A stretch of 64,000 bases of DNA from Pectinophora gossypiella (lineage: Eukaryota; Arthropoda; Insecta; Lepidoptera; Gelechiidae). Under the pieces are notes generated by a model. The model was not told the DNA's origin, made no database searches, and saw only the letters and a program-made list of their open reading frames with translations. The translations under genes were made by a program, and so were the position numbers. The DNA lies in NCBI RefSeq assembly GCF_024362695.1, contig NW_026063260.1:1-64000 (forward strand), read 5' to 3'. Every line of letters starts with the position of its first letter. Position 1 is the stretch's first letter. Below are positions 18,421-29,639 of the stretch, piece after piece.

Positions 18421-19139
18421 CCCAGTTTCTCACAGAGGTGTGCAGTGACGAAATGAGAAGTGCTGCCGCTGTCTAGAAGGACGCGAGCCGTGTGAAGTCT
18501 CCCCATGGTGTCCGTCACCATCACCAATGCTGTGGAAAGCAGAATACAAGCCTTGTTAGGACTCTGAACATCTGTAGACAAAGCCACAGAAACTTGCGGT
18601 TCTGTTTCATTGTCCATGTGCAAAAGTGTATTGTGTCTGAGCTTACAATATTTGCAGTGAGATAATTTGCATTGTTTATCTGTGTGACCAGGCCTTAAAC
18701 AATTTTTACAAACTTTAAAGTTTATCATTTTCTGATTACGCATATTAACATCTAATTCGCGAAAGTCTTGACAGCTGAATAAATAATGATTCTTTTTACA
18801 CATAGGACATGTTATGTTGAAAGCCTGATCTGATTTGATTTTTGTTTTGTTTGTGTCTGAGTGTTGTGGAATGTGTTTTTGTTGTGTACTGTATTTGTAA
18901 GACATTTCTTGTTGTATAGTGTCCAGTGTGTCTGCTCTGTTCGTTAAAAAGGTAATAAATTGTTTCAATGTGGGATAACTTGTGATTGAGTTGCGATGTT
19001 CCTCCCAAACACGGTAAGTCACATTATCCAATTTTTTTGACATAATGTGTATCACAACTGTATCCCAGTGTTCTGTCGGCTGCCCTAAATTGGCTAGTGC
19101 ACATACGTTTTTATTAATTACGTCAATTAAGTTTCTCAA
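18421..19139 (-). pseudogene. BEL gag C-terminus (zinc knuckles) and protease start
   Basis: Continues BEL gag in a shifted frame. 'LRNLIDVINKNVCALANLG' is followed by a Cys/His-rich nucleocapsid region ('CPMCKKNHYLFSC', 'CKNCLRPGHTDKQC', 'CKYCKLRHNTLLH') and then the aspartic protease active site 'VLLDSGSTSHFV' at about 18455. DIRS-N cuts the protein eleven codons later at 'EKLG'. The frame differs from the upstream gag by one base at about 19136-19150, within an A-rich run, suggesting a single-base indel. Zinc knuckles package element RNA; the protease matures the polyprotein. Confidence 0.8.
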
Positions 19140-19846
19140 ATAATAACTTTTTGCATTGATTCTAAATTAAAAATAGCATTTATATGATAATTTATCAGAA
19201 GTCGCTCATTATCGAATCTGTTAGTTAATGTATTCCAAGCTATTTCATAATTGTCTGATCTGAATTCTTTGCTCTGAATAAGTAAAGATGCACTGCCCTT
19301 TAGAGCGGCACGAAGATAGTGAAATTTATTAATATCACTAATACTTTTGTTATTGTGTATTAAGGAAAGATACGTATCTCTGAATTCAAGCCAGTGCTGA
19401 AAGTTGCCATCGAAATGAGGTAAGTCTATTTTAGGTAGTCTCACGAAATCCTGGCGAGCAGCACTCGAGCTGGATGTGGAGGCGGCGTCGGAGAGGTCGG
19501 CCGGGAGGGGGTCTCGGACGTCACGGACCTTCCGCACGGAGTTGATCAGCTGCGTGGCTTGGGCCATCATACTGTAGCACTTGTTTTCAAATGTCACGCG
19601 CTCTTCAAATATTTTATGTTCCTCTCCCTCGATCACCTCGGACAATGCCTCGAATTCTGTCTGTAATTTATCAAATTCACTCTCTATAGCAGGTAATTTT
19701 GTCAATCGTATTTCTAATTCTGTGATCTGAATGTCTGATAATTTTCCACTAGAAAGCAAAGGCTCTAAAAAGTTGCAGTAATTAGTAAGCCGTCCTTTCA
19801 CATTGCCACGCAATTTTTTTAACTCCTTAATACGTTCTTCACTCAT
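19136..19846 (-). pseudogene. BEL gag N-terminal part
   Basis: The ATG at 19846 opens 'MSEERIKELKKLRGNVKGRL', a coiled-coil N-terminus. A capsid block that BEL/Pao gag proteins share (DUF1759 type) follows: 'LPKIDLPHFDGNFQHWLEF', then 'KFHYLRAALKGSA'. The frame ends prematurely at 19136 by a frameshift and continues in the 19139-18421 frame. An upstream ATG-less extension to 19969 exists but the internal ATG fits the family start better. Gag forms the virus-like particle that encloses BEL RNA. Confidence 0.8.
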
Positions 19847-20649
19847 GATTAAGTTGTGCAAATAAAATATTACGGAAATAAATGCAATGCAAATTGATAA
19901 TGACCGCGGCGTGCGAATACAATAGGCACAGATGCGATAAGTAGAAAGAATTACGTAAGCAAGTAGCAATCGAACGATAACGGGATCTGTCAGCTGTTTA
20001 CGCTCAGCGCATCGTTACAAAATAAGATGATTGCTAGACGAAGAATTTACGCTGTTTTATATTTTTATGATTTTGTGACAAAGCAATGACGTGTGTATAA
20101 TTATAAAGTGACAATTAACGTATAATAAGCTATCGACACGCAATAATTGACAAAAACCACCCCAAAATGGGAATATGATATGGAATAATAAAGGATTATA
20201 AGTATTGGAACGAACTCACTCAGAAATAAAGTCGGTTCCTCTACGCCGCGGCGCGCGGCGGTCTTCTGATTTAGGTATTTTCTGTTTCTGGAATGTTCTG
20301 TGATAGTGATGATGAATGTAGTTCTGTTTGTCTGAATGTCGGCAGTCCACAATATTCGCAAGTATCCTCGATGCAGGAATTACGCCTCCCTCCACAGGTA
20401 ACTTATACGAATATAATTTCTGGGTGTTCTTGAAATGATGTGGACTTTCGGCTGCTCACGGTCTTCAAAGGTATCCTCGGTGTCGAAAATATGCCTTCCT
20501 CCACAGGCGTCCTTTGTTCGACCTCCGCGCTTTATAGGTAACACTACGCAATATGATCGCGCAATATGGCGCGGACGCGTTGATGTCTTTTGTTTGAATA
20601 TTTCGCGTAAGTCCTTTTCTTCTTATATTTTTAAGGGTTGAAGGACCAC
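19847..20649 (-). other. BEL 5' leader with probable primer-binding site
   Basis: An 800-base untranslated leader between the 5' LTR and gag. Directly inside the LTR, after one base, the minus strand reads TGGTCCTTCAACCC (about 20636-20648), the position and TGG start expected of a tRNA primer-binding site. The leader carries two related blocks ('ctccctccacagg' at ~20387 and 'ccttcctccacagg' at ~20500), a partial internal duplication. No gene is seen. Confidence 0.55.
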
Positions 20650-20861
20650 TGATAGCTCTGGGGTAGCTGCTTCTTGTAGAAACTCCACGGGTGAATAAAG
20701 CGCTGGTTTAAATTGTAAAGAAAAGTCTATTGAACGAAATAGGTACAAGGTAGGTATAATATGTGTAAATGCGCGGCGAGGCTAAGACCGACTGGTTTAC
20801 TGGTGGGAGCGCGCGCGGCGCCCGCCCCGCGCCTCCTGTTACTAGGTCCGTGGCCGAACCA
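20650..20861 (-). repeat. BEL 5' LTR
   Basis: 212 bp, partner of 10739-10950, followed by target duplication CTAAG at 20862-20866. As the 5' LTR it should hold the promoter; it is GC-rich ('gggagcgcgcgcggcgcccg') with no obvious TATA box. Confidence 0.88.
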
Positions 20862-20866
20862 CTAAG

Positions 20867-21088
20867 CATTTATTCGCGAAGCAAATAAATCAATCCGTGG
20901 TTCCCCAAAAAACTTGATAAGTGTTTGAAATTCGTGTGCACCTAACTCCCATTCAGTGTCAATATTCATCTTTCTAGATTCACTGTCTGCCTCAACGTTA
21001 AGTGATGAACGAATGTAAGAAAAGTTGAAATAAAAACAGATTTTTTTACACTTAAAAAAATGTGCAATATTAAGAATAAAATACATTA
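20867..21088 (-). pseudogene. DIRS-O RNase H piece (right of BEL)
   Basis: About 70 codons matching the DIRS-N polymerase: 'SYIRSSLNVEADSESRKMN' followed by the 'IDTEWEL' and 'RIDLFASRINA' blocks. At the CTAAG duplication it connects to 10733-10371. Upstream it stops at about 21088, where LINE-J begins. The reverse-transcriptase middle that should precede it is missing. Confidence 0.75.
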
Positions 21089-21188
21089 AGAGTCACTTGT
21101 GATTAAGAGTCACACAGAGTTCGCTTGTGGCTACTGCCAACGCCGGTCGTGTACTCAGTGCTGTTAGAAATAAAGAACTACCCTCATC

Positions 21189-22181
21189 ATGAGCAAATGT
21201 GGCGTGTGCTTCAAAGCTGTTACAAAAAGATCTCCAGCGATCACCTGCAGTCGATGCGAAGCTGTTGTTCATGAAAGAGCCGAATGCAGTGGGCTGAACA
21301 ATAAACAATGAGCTGCTCTTCGAGCGGCTGAGACCCTTGAATGGGTCTGTAACGACTGTCGGCTCTCCTCCACCCGAAGAACTTCATTTGTGTCGGCTGC
21401 GGAAGACGAGGATGATGAAGATGAAATAGCTGCACCATCGTCGGCACCTTCAGGCATTAACTTAAAAAAACAGCTTGAAAATATCACCAAAGAGGTTCAT
21501 AAAATCGTGATGCGTGAGCTTGATCAGATAATGAAATCTGTTCAGCATGCCAGTGATAAGATCGACGAATACGAAGAAACCATCGCTGCTACTGGTGAAA
21601 AAATCAAGGTGATGGAACGGAAACAAACCGCCCTTAGGAACCAATGCACTCATTTGGAAACTAAAGTTGCTGCTCTCGAACAACGTCTGGAGGTAAAGGA
21701 TCAGGCGGTGTTAGGTGAGAGTATCGAAATTGCAGGAATTCCAGTGCAGGACAAAGAAAATGTCTTGGAAATAGTTAAAAAAGTAGGTGAGTTACTACAA
21801 ATAACTAGTGACGACGGAACACAAGTGCGCGGAGCAAGACGCCTACCCGCACGGAATGGTAAAACTGGGGCTATTATGGTACAACTGAACAGCGAGGGCT
21901 GTAAGTCCCAATGGGTGGCTGCTGGACGTGCCGCTAGTCTAGTCGTCTCCAACGTGCTACCCAGTTCATCTGGCAACGCCGCTACTGAAGCAATCTATGT
22001 TCGGGAGGCACTTACCCCGCGAACCAAATATCTCCTATCCAAAGCTAAAAGAGAGTTAAAAGATGCTAAAAGCTTTAAATTCGTTTGGTGTAAATACGGG
22101 AAGGTATTTGCAAGGAAATCAGATTCTAGCAAAATAACTTGGATAAGGAGCGATGCAGATATTGAGTCACTTACTGCTTAA
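21189..22181 (+). pseudogene. LINE-J ORF1 protein (PHD finger, coiled coil)
   Basis: From an ATG at 21189 the frame encodes a PHD-type zinc finger ('MSKCGVCFKAVTKRS', then 'CSRCEAVVHERAEC' and 'WVCNDCRLSS'), interrupted by one TGA at 21309-21311. A long coiled coil follows ('QLENITKEVHKIVM' through 'HLETKVAALEQRLEVKD'), then an RRM-like domain ('ESIEIAGIPVQDKENVL', 'VWCKYGKVFARK'), ending with a stop at 22179-22181. PHD plus coiled coil is typical of ORF1 in CR1/Jockey-group elements, where ORF1 forms RNA-bound particles and helps nuclear targeting. One early stop is the only lesion seen; a downstream start at about 21390 would keep the rest. Confidence 0.75.
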
Positions 22182-22227
22182 ATGTCACTGAGAAGATACC
22201 TACAGACACGCAATATACATATTTAGT

Positions 22228-22990
22228 ATGGACGATATTATTGGTTTAAGCTCTAATGAAATATTTAATTGTCCCGACATTAACTGTTTTGCTTCACAAA
22301 TACCTGGTAAAAAAAATACCGATTTAATAGGAATCCACACTAACATACACTCCCTCATTAAACATTTTGCCGAGCTGGAACAAGTTGTATATTCCTATAA
22401 AACATCCTTCATCGATTTTATTGTTGTCACAGAAGCAAATATTTCTAGTAAAATTTGTCACTTCTTTCACTTGAAGGATTACTTATACAATGCATTCACT
22501 ATTAAGAGAAAATAAGAGAGGCGGGGGCATTTTAATTTATATTCACAAAAATCACAAATTTAAACAAAAGAAGGTAACTACTATTAACTTTGAATGCTTG
22601 ATCGGTAATGTTGAAACAACTTCACACTATAAGTTAACGCTGTGTGCCGTGTATAAGCCTCCAAATACAAATAAGCACGCATTTATATCCGAGTTAAACC
22701 GCACATTATTATCCTGTTCACAGTCGGATTTAATTGTAATGGGTGATATGAATATAGACACCAAAATAAATGATTCTATGACGAAATCATATATGGATAT
22801 GCTGAGCGGGCACGGACTTGAAAGTGGGATTACCGATTATACCAGAATTGAGCTTAGAAAAGGTATGATTACAAAATCTTGTATTGACCATGTACTGATT
22901 CGATCCCGCTTTCAAGATGTGCGCTGCGCTGCGCTCTGTACGAAACTGGCCGATCATAAAATGACCGCAGTATGTCTCCGGCAAGAAGTA
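22228..22990 (+). pseudogene. LINE-J ORF2 start: AP-type endonuclease, frameshifted
   Basis: Begins 'MDDIIGLSSNEIFNCPD' at 22228 with the endonuclease opening block ('LIGIHTNIHSLIKHF', 'VVTEANI'). It then needs a frame change near 22490-22510 to continue with 'GGGILIYIHKNHKF', 'LCAVYKPPN', 'VMGDMNID' and 'CIDHVLIRS', ending at 'ADHKMTAV' just before LINE-R. The Asp/Asn pair in 'GDMNID' and the final 'DH' are hallmark catalytic residues of this nuclease family, which nicks target DNA to prime reverse transcription. The frameshift disables the copy. Confidence 0.78.
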
Positions 22991-22991
22991 A

Positions 22992-25300
22992 ATGTATCGC
23001 AGAGTGCGCTCGGCTAGGAAGATCATTGAGGCTAAGGTATTTGAAGGGGATTTTAAGGGGGCTGTGCGACTTTTGCTGTCTGAGGACTCATACGCACAGC
23101 AGGACTCCAACACTCTGGCAGGTTTAAGAGAGAAGCACCCGGCCCCATCCCGCCCCCTTGAGGTCCCACCTGATCCAGGAATTTCTTTTATCCCGGAGTC
23201 GGTGGCTATAGAGGAGGTGGTGTCCGGGCTTAACTCGTTTTATAGTGGCTCTGCGGGGGGTTTGGATGGATTGCGTCCCAGCCACCTCAAGGAATTAACG
23301 TCTGTGTCGGCTGGGGAAAATGGGTGCCGTCTTTTGGGATGCTTGGTGAAACTCACAAATTTTTTGCTTAGTGGGCAAGTGACTCCCCAAGTGTGCCCTT
23401 ATCTGTACGGCGCCTCCTTATGCGCGTTGGCCAAAAAAGACGGCGGTATAAGGCCTATAGCTGTCGGCAGCGTTTTTCGTCGTTTGGCCGCCAAATTAGC
23501 GTGTCGCGCCGTAAAAAATGACATGGCCGGTTATTTACAGCCACACCAGTTGGGATTTGGGACGCGTCTGGGTTGTGAGGCGGCCATCCACGCAACGCGG
23601 TCGTTCGTAATGGAACCATCGAACTCGGACAGCATTGTACTGAAGCTTGACATTTGCAACGCGTTTAATACTTTGGAAAGAGACGTTCTATTGAGTGAGG
23701 TTAAAGAAAAAGTTCCTTCTCTCTATCCTTTCCTTCATCAGGTTTATAAATCTCCGTCGAAGCTTTTCTATAGTGACAACCTCATCCTTTCTCAAGTGGG
23801 AGCCCAGCAGGGGGATCCGCTCGGGCCGTTAGTCTTCAGTCTGGCCATACACAAAATCATAGTCGAACTCAAATCGACCCTGAATGTATGGTATTTGGAT
23901 GATGGCACAATAGGAGGGAAACCAGAAGATGTTCTTCAGGATCTTGAGACCCTTATTCCTCGTCTCAAAGAACTAGGTCTAGTGGTGAATCCCTCTAAAT
24001 GCGAATTTTTCCCCTGCAGTACAGAGGCTCGTACACACTTCACTTGTTTCTGTTCGATTCTGCCAGGCCTTAAGGAACTTTCGGTTTCTGATTTCACCCT
24101 TTTGGGGTCTCCAATTTTTCTTGATGGAGTTCCTGGGGCCCTTTCTTCTCGCACTCGCCTTCTCTGTGTCACTCAGGAACGTCTTAAAGACCTTTCCGCG
24201 CACGTGGCAATTGTTCTGTTGCGGATGTGCTTTGCTGTTCCGAAGATTACGTACCTGCTACGGACTACCCCAACCTGGAAGTGTCCGGGTGATGTGGCTT
24301 CATTTGACGAGGCCCTAAAATTGACGGTTGAGTCTGTTTTAAACGTCTCCTTTGATGAAAATCAATGGGTGCAGGCGACTCTCCCGATCCGGTATGGGGG
24401 TTTAGGGGTGCGATTATCTCGTGATGTGGGCTTGCCGGCTTTCTTGGCGTCGGCGCATGGGGTTGCAGACCTTGTCGCTACTATCCTCCAATCTAATGGC
24501 GGCGGGGAAAGTTTGCCCTATGTGTCCGATGCCTTGTCAGCATGGGGGGCCCTCAACGCGGGAGAGTCAATCCCTGTTGAGTCCGATCTTCAGCGTGCGT
24601 GGGATGATGTCGGGGCGAAGCGGATCCAGGGTCAACTTATGTCTCGTGCCGATGGGGCATCTTTGGCCAGACTCCGGGCGGTTTCCCAACCTGAATCTGG
24701 GGCATGGTTGCACGCGTTACCCTCCCCTCACTTGGGCACCTTATTAGACGACGACTCTTTGCGTGTGGCGGTGGCTTTTCGCCTGGGTTGCAAGGTGTGT
24801 GAACCCCACATATGCACCTGCGGTTCCATGGTGGAAGCTGATGGCCATCACGCACTGAGTTGTCGACGTTGCGCGGGGAGGTTCTCGCGTCACCATGCAC
24901 TCAACGATATTATCCGGAGGGCCTTAGTGTCAGCGAGCGTACCCTGCGTGCTTGAGCCCCCGGGCCTGTGTAGGTCTGACGGGAGGAGACCGGATGGTTT
25001 GACTTTGGTGCCTTGGAAAAATGGCAAGTGCCTGGTTTGGGACGCTACTTGTGTCAGCACTGTTGCCGCCAGCCACCTTGGTCGAACCATCCACTCACCG
25101 GCGGCAGCGGCTGAGGATGCCGCTGAGAAGAAGAGGGAGAAGTATGCAGCTCTATTGCCTGCATATAACTTCGTGCCCGTTGCCGTGGAGACCTTTGGTA
25201 GCTGGGGGGCGGACACCAAAATCTTTGTGTCAGAATTGGGTCTCAGGCTCAGGGAGAAAACAGGTGACTCCCGCTCCGGCTCGTTCCTGTTCATTGTGAT
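22992..25300 (+). mobile_element. LINE-R: R2-like LINE with restriction-like endonuclease
   Basis: The insertion occupies the space between the LINE-J endonuclease and the inverted-repeat arm that begins at 25301. It contains one long open frame, is 5' truncated or starts within coding sequence, and lacks its own stop and 3' end because the palindromic arm begins abruptly inside the last codons. GC content (over half) is far higher than in the neighbouring LINE-J and Gypsy DNA. Confidence 0.65.
22992..25300 (+). CDS. Reverse transcriptase with C-terminal zinc knuckle and restriction-like endonuclease
   Basis: About 770 codons. The RT palm has 'KKDGGIRPIAVG' (near residue 145), 'LKLDICNAFNTLERD' (motif A), 'GAQQGDPLGPLVFSLAI' (motif B) and the catalytic site 'VWYLDDGTIGG' (about residue 300): YLDD instead of the FADD usual in insect LINEs. 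A C-x-C-x8-H-x4-C knuckle ('CTCGSMVEADGHHALSC') and a PD-(D/E)XK-like nuclease ('RRPDGLTLVPW', then 'VWDATCVST', about residue 664 on) follow. Order RT, knuckle, nuclease matches R2/R4-type elements. Such elements nick a specific site and prime on it; the target here is unknown. The authentic end is lost at 25300, and the frame runs on to a stop at 25331 in foreign sequence. Clade assignment is uncertain. Confidence 0.75.
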
Positions 25301-25837
25301 CCAGTTCGCGAAGACTATGCTGAACTTTTGACTGAAATGCTTTCTAAAAGGGTGAAATACGGAGAATCGCTTGATCATTATTATTATGCAAAAATTAACT
25401 TATTAAACAGATGTAAAATTTACGGACGGCAGGCTGTGGACTGTCTGTTACATGGTGTTGAGGATAGGGCTATTAGGATAGGCGCTCAAGCGGCACAATT
25501 TTCCGAACCGGAGAAAGTTTTAAAATACTTCAGGACGGTCAAAGTCGGACAAAATCGTGAAAATCACGAATCGTCTTCTAAATTCAGAAACGAACGGAGA
25601 AATACAGCTTCTGTTAGTAAACCTGGAGGCTCCAAGCCGGACGCTATGAAAATAACATGCTATAATTGTGATCAACCTGGGCACCCGAGTTTCAAATGTG
25701 ACAAACCCCCGGCGAAATGTACTACATGCGAAAAATCAGGTCATTTATCCGCCCATTGTTTTAAAAACAAATCTAATAAAAATCGCGAGAGAGATGTACA
25801 TCAGGGTAAAGATTACAATGAAAAACAGGTCGCCTAG
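25301..25837 (+). pseudogene. Gypsy-A gag, 5'-truncated copy (left arm)
   Basis: The last ~178 codons of the Gypsy-A gag, with two CCHC zinc knuckles ('CYNCDQPGHPSFKC' and 'CTTCEKSGHLSAHC') and the amber stop TAG (25835-25837). It lacks the N-terminal two thirds, because the inverted repeat begins inside the gene. It is identical in protein to the corresponding part of 39179-40534. Confidence 0.88.
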
Positions 25838-25870
25838 TTAAGTGTAGCGGAAGAGTTAACTGCTAAATAC

Positions 25871-28800
25871 ATGATTTACATCAAAGTGAACGGAAATGTC
25901 GTAGACTGCCATTTAGATTTGGGGAGTCAGTGCTCGCTAATAAAATTGTCCAAGGCTAAGGAGTATAATTTAGATATAGTGATGCCAGAGGATTTACCTA
26001 CCCTCCGAGGTATAGGTGCTAATCTAACCTACCCAGTAGGAATGACAACCGTTTCAGTTGAAGTCCAAAATATAAAACAGACTATTAATATGTATGTAGT
26101 AGACGATTATGTCATTAATAAATCGGTTCTGTTAGGACACTCTTTTACGGAAAAACCGGACATTATCATCACAAAGACCCCGACTGCCGTTATATTCCAA
26201 CAAATTCCACGTACTAAGGTACACCTGACGACAAATACAAACGTTGATATCCAACCAAATACATTGTGCGCCGTCCAGGTTATTGCCGAACCTAGTACAG
26301 ACGTTCGAGTTTATGTAAACGGTTCTGTTAGGGGACCCGAAGGACATGAGTACTATCTCCTCCCGGGTGAGTACGAGATCAAAGGTGGACGTAGCGCTTT
26401 GCTGATACACAATGCGTCATCCAATGTAATTACACTAGAAAAAGGGACCCTCTTAGCGCGCGTATACCCTAAGGATTCCGGGAACTCAGAACATATCGTA
26501 AATTCATGTAAAGTGTCAATTTGTGAAACCCAGAAGGATGATGATCTTAATTACGGCGATAATCTAACTCCAGAGGAGCTCATGAAATTACAAAAATTAA
26601 TAGAGAAATACAGTAGCTGCTTCTCGAGTGGCCTTTATGATCTGGGATTCACAGATTTGACTGAAATGGTAATAGAACTCGAAGATGCGGAACCGGTGGT
26701 CTATCGACCCTATCGGATGTCGTACGCCGATCGTGCTCTAGTTAGGAACATGGTACAAGAAATGGTTGACCACGGTATTGTTAGGGAATCCACCTCGCCA
26801 TATGCCAGCCCGATCGTGTTGGTGCAAAAGAAAACAGGGGATAAGCGTTTATGCGTCGATTATCGAGCGTTGAATCGGAAGACGAAAAGGGAACACTATC
26901 CCCTACCACGAATCGAAGATCAACTTGATCAATTGGCGGGCAACACGGTATTCACGTCACTTGATTTGGCTTCTGGCTACTATCAAATACCGATCGCTGA
27001 GCAATCACGACATAAAACTTCCTTCGTAACGCCAGATGGCCAATTCGAGTACAATCGGATGCCGTTCGGGCTGGTAAATGCGCCTTCGGTTTTCCAGCGT
27101 ACGATTAACAAAATATTACTCGAGGCAAAAATTAAGTACGCTATTGTCTATATGGACGATGTCCTTATTCCGGCCAAAAACGTAACCGAGGGTCTACAAC
27201 GACTAGAAGAAGTCCTAGGACTATTGAAAAAGGGTGGTCTTACGTTAAAGTTAAGTAAGTGCCATTTCTTCCTCGACACCATTGACTTCCTCGGATATGA
27301 AGTGAATTCTAATGGAATACGGCCTGGTCATCGAAAGACCGAAGCAGTGGGTAAATTCCCAAAACCTAGCAATCAACATGAGCTTAGGCAATTTCTCGGA
27401 TTGTCAGGTTATTTTAGACGGTTCATTAGGAATTACGCATTACTAGCGGCACCCTTGACAGATTTACTGAAAAAGGACTGTAAATGGGCGTGGGGGGAGG
27501 TCCAAGAACATGCATTTAACAAAATAAAGGGCATGTTAACCGAAAGACCTATACTCGCGCTCTATGATCACCGTGCTGAAACCCAATTACACACGGACGC
27601 CAGTAAAGACGGTCTAGCTGGTATCTTACTTCAGGCCAATTCGAATGGAGTTTTCCAACCTGTGTTATATTTTAGTCGTAAGACTAACGCCGAAGAACGC
27701 AAACTTCATTCTTACGACCTGGAGACACTAGCAGTAGTGGCGTCGCTTAACCGGTTTAGGGTTTACCTCATTGGCATTCCGTTCAAAATCTTCACGGATT
27801 GCGACGCATTGCGGTCGACTTTTGTCAAGCGTGATCTGATTCCCCGAATTGCCCGATGGTGGATACAGTTGCAAGAATTCGACTGCACCATCGAGTACAG
27901 GCCGGGTTCACGTATGCCGCATGTCGACGCCCTGAGTCGCAATCCTGTTGGGGAAGGTGAAATGGAATCCCCAACATGTTTAGATGTTCTAACCATCGAA
28001 AATACTGAACAAGATTGGATTGCCACAGTACAATCAGCTGACGATGAAGTAAAAAGTATTAAGGAAACTTTGTCGAATCCGGATTCACAACAAGTAATGG
28101 ACGTCCACACAAATTATAAATTAAAAAATGGACGCGTGTACCGAATTGTTGGGGATGAAATAAAGTGGTTCGTTCCCAAAGGGGTGCGTTTCCAAATCCT
28201 GAAAATGAATCACGATGACGTAGGTCACTGTGGTTTTGACAAGACCCTGCAACGCATACGTAAGAATTACTGGTTTGCAAAAATGCGGAAGTTTGTGAAG
28301 AAATACGTTTCTTCTTGCTTAGAATGCTCTCACCACAAAGCACCTGGTGGAAGACGTGAAGGCAAACTTCACCCTATAGAAAAGCCCAGCGTGCCCTTCC
28401 ACACAATTCATGCAGACCATCTAGGACCGTTTATAAAAAGTAAGAAGGGCAATTGCTATTTGCTTGTTGTAGTGGACGGATTCACAAAGTATATTACTGT
28501 AAAACCAGTAAGAGACACTAAATCTACAACTACAATTAGGGTTCTTAAAGAGTATATCAGTTACTTTGGGGCTCCAACACGGCTCATCACAGACAAAGGC
28601 ACTAGTTTTACAAGTGGGGCTTTTAAAGACTTTGTAACTTCATATGGCATCAGGCACGTCGTAAACGCAGTCGCGACCCCTAGGGCGAATGGCCAAGTAG
28701 AACGGTTTAACAGAACTATTTTAGATGCGCTGTCTACTTCAACTCACGGGAAAGACGAAAAATCTTGGGACGAAAACGTATTAGATATTCAACTAGGATT

Positions 28801-29290
28801 GAATACCACAACTCATAAGACAACTCAAAAGACACCATCTGAATTGCTCTTTGGATTTAACATTAAGTGTCGAAGTGAAGGAATTTTAGGCGCAGTTTTG
28901 GACGATACTGTTAACGTAACTTCCGGAAAAGATTTGGTAGATATGCGGGATGAAGCTAGGGAGAAAATAATAGAAAAACAAACTTAAGATCAAGAAAAGT
29001 TTAATAGTCGTAGAAAACCGGCAAAACGGTACTCAGTAGGAGATTTAGTGCGTGTAGAGCGGCAACATCCTCATGACGGGCAGTCACAAAAATTAGTTGT
29101 TAAGTTCCAGGGACCATATCGCGTTGTAAAAGCACTTCCGAACGATAGGTACGTTATTGAAGACACACCGTTGTCACAAAAAAATAACCGCCGTTACGAA
29201 GCCATTGTGGCAGTAGATAAAATGCAACCGTGGCTACACTTTACCAGAGATCTGGAAACTAGTGACGAAAATAACTCTGATGGCGATTAG
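25871..29290 (+). pseudogene. Gypsy-A pol, left-arm copy
   Basis: Protein-identical to the right-arm copy described at 35726-39145: protease-like start, reverse transcriptase (YMDD), RNase H, HHCC zinc-binding and DDE integrase. It carries the same in-frame TAA (28985-28987), after which the frame continues to 29290. Because its gag is truncated and no 5' LTR lies upstream, this copy cannot be an independent transposition product; it exists only as part of the inverted duplication. Confidence 0.9.
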
Positions 29291-29639
29291 ATTATATAGA
29301 GTGAATATTAATATTTATATTGCATAATATGTATGATCATCCTATTCTTTCATTCGTAGAATTATATCAATTGAATAAGTGTAAAATATTATAACAATTA
29401 GTATTATTTGATTAATTATTATAAGTATAAGTAATATATATTTTGAAACAATTTCAATGCCATGTGAAAGAGTTTACTTATCCATATGTGACCGTGAATA
29501 TAATCCTAAATAGATTAATACTATGATAAAATCAGTATTGTATAAAATCAGTGATTAGTATAAGATAAACAGTTATATTTCTAGCAAGTATTTAGGTACT
29601 ATTTCGCGAAGGGACTCGCTCGTTACAGGAAGGCCGAGC
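29291..29639 (+). other. Gypsy-A 3' untranslated segment (left arm)
   Basis: AT-rich sequence between the pol end and the 3' LTR, ending 'cgttacaggaaggccgagc' just before the LTR. The purine-rich 'aggaaggccgag' is the likely polypurine tract that primes plus-strand synthesis. Mirrored at 35377-35725. Confidence 0.55.

Larger units (their letters stand above)
10739..20861 (-). mobile_element. BEL/Pao retrotransposon with LTRs and 5-bp target duplication
   Basis: Two direct 212-bp LTRs (10739-10950 and 20650-20861) start TG and end CA and differ at one position that I can see. The 5-bp target duplication CTAAG flanks them (10734-10738 and 20862-20866), the length known for BEL/Pao. Between them, on the minus strand, lie gag, protease, reverse transcriptase/RNase H and the very end of pol. 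Most of the integrase is missing. DIRS-N (13357-18420) interrupts the protease. Near-identical LTRs point to a recent insertion, but frameshifts in gag and pol plus the missing integrase mean that it cannot move on its own. Confidence 0.88.
21089..22990 (+). mobile_element. LINE-J, 5' part (ORF1 and endonuclease)
   Basis: The 5' portion of a Jockey/CR1-like LINE on the plus strand, starting at about 21089-21102 directly after DIRS-O sequence. It holds a PHD-finger ORF1 and the apurinic-type endonuclease start of ORF2. At 22990/22992 it is cut by LINE-R. I propose that the reverse transcriptase of the same element is the split RT at 33082-32147 (inverted) and 52606 onward; the link is by element type and nesting logic, since the connecting piece is missing. 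Confidence 0.65.
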
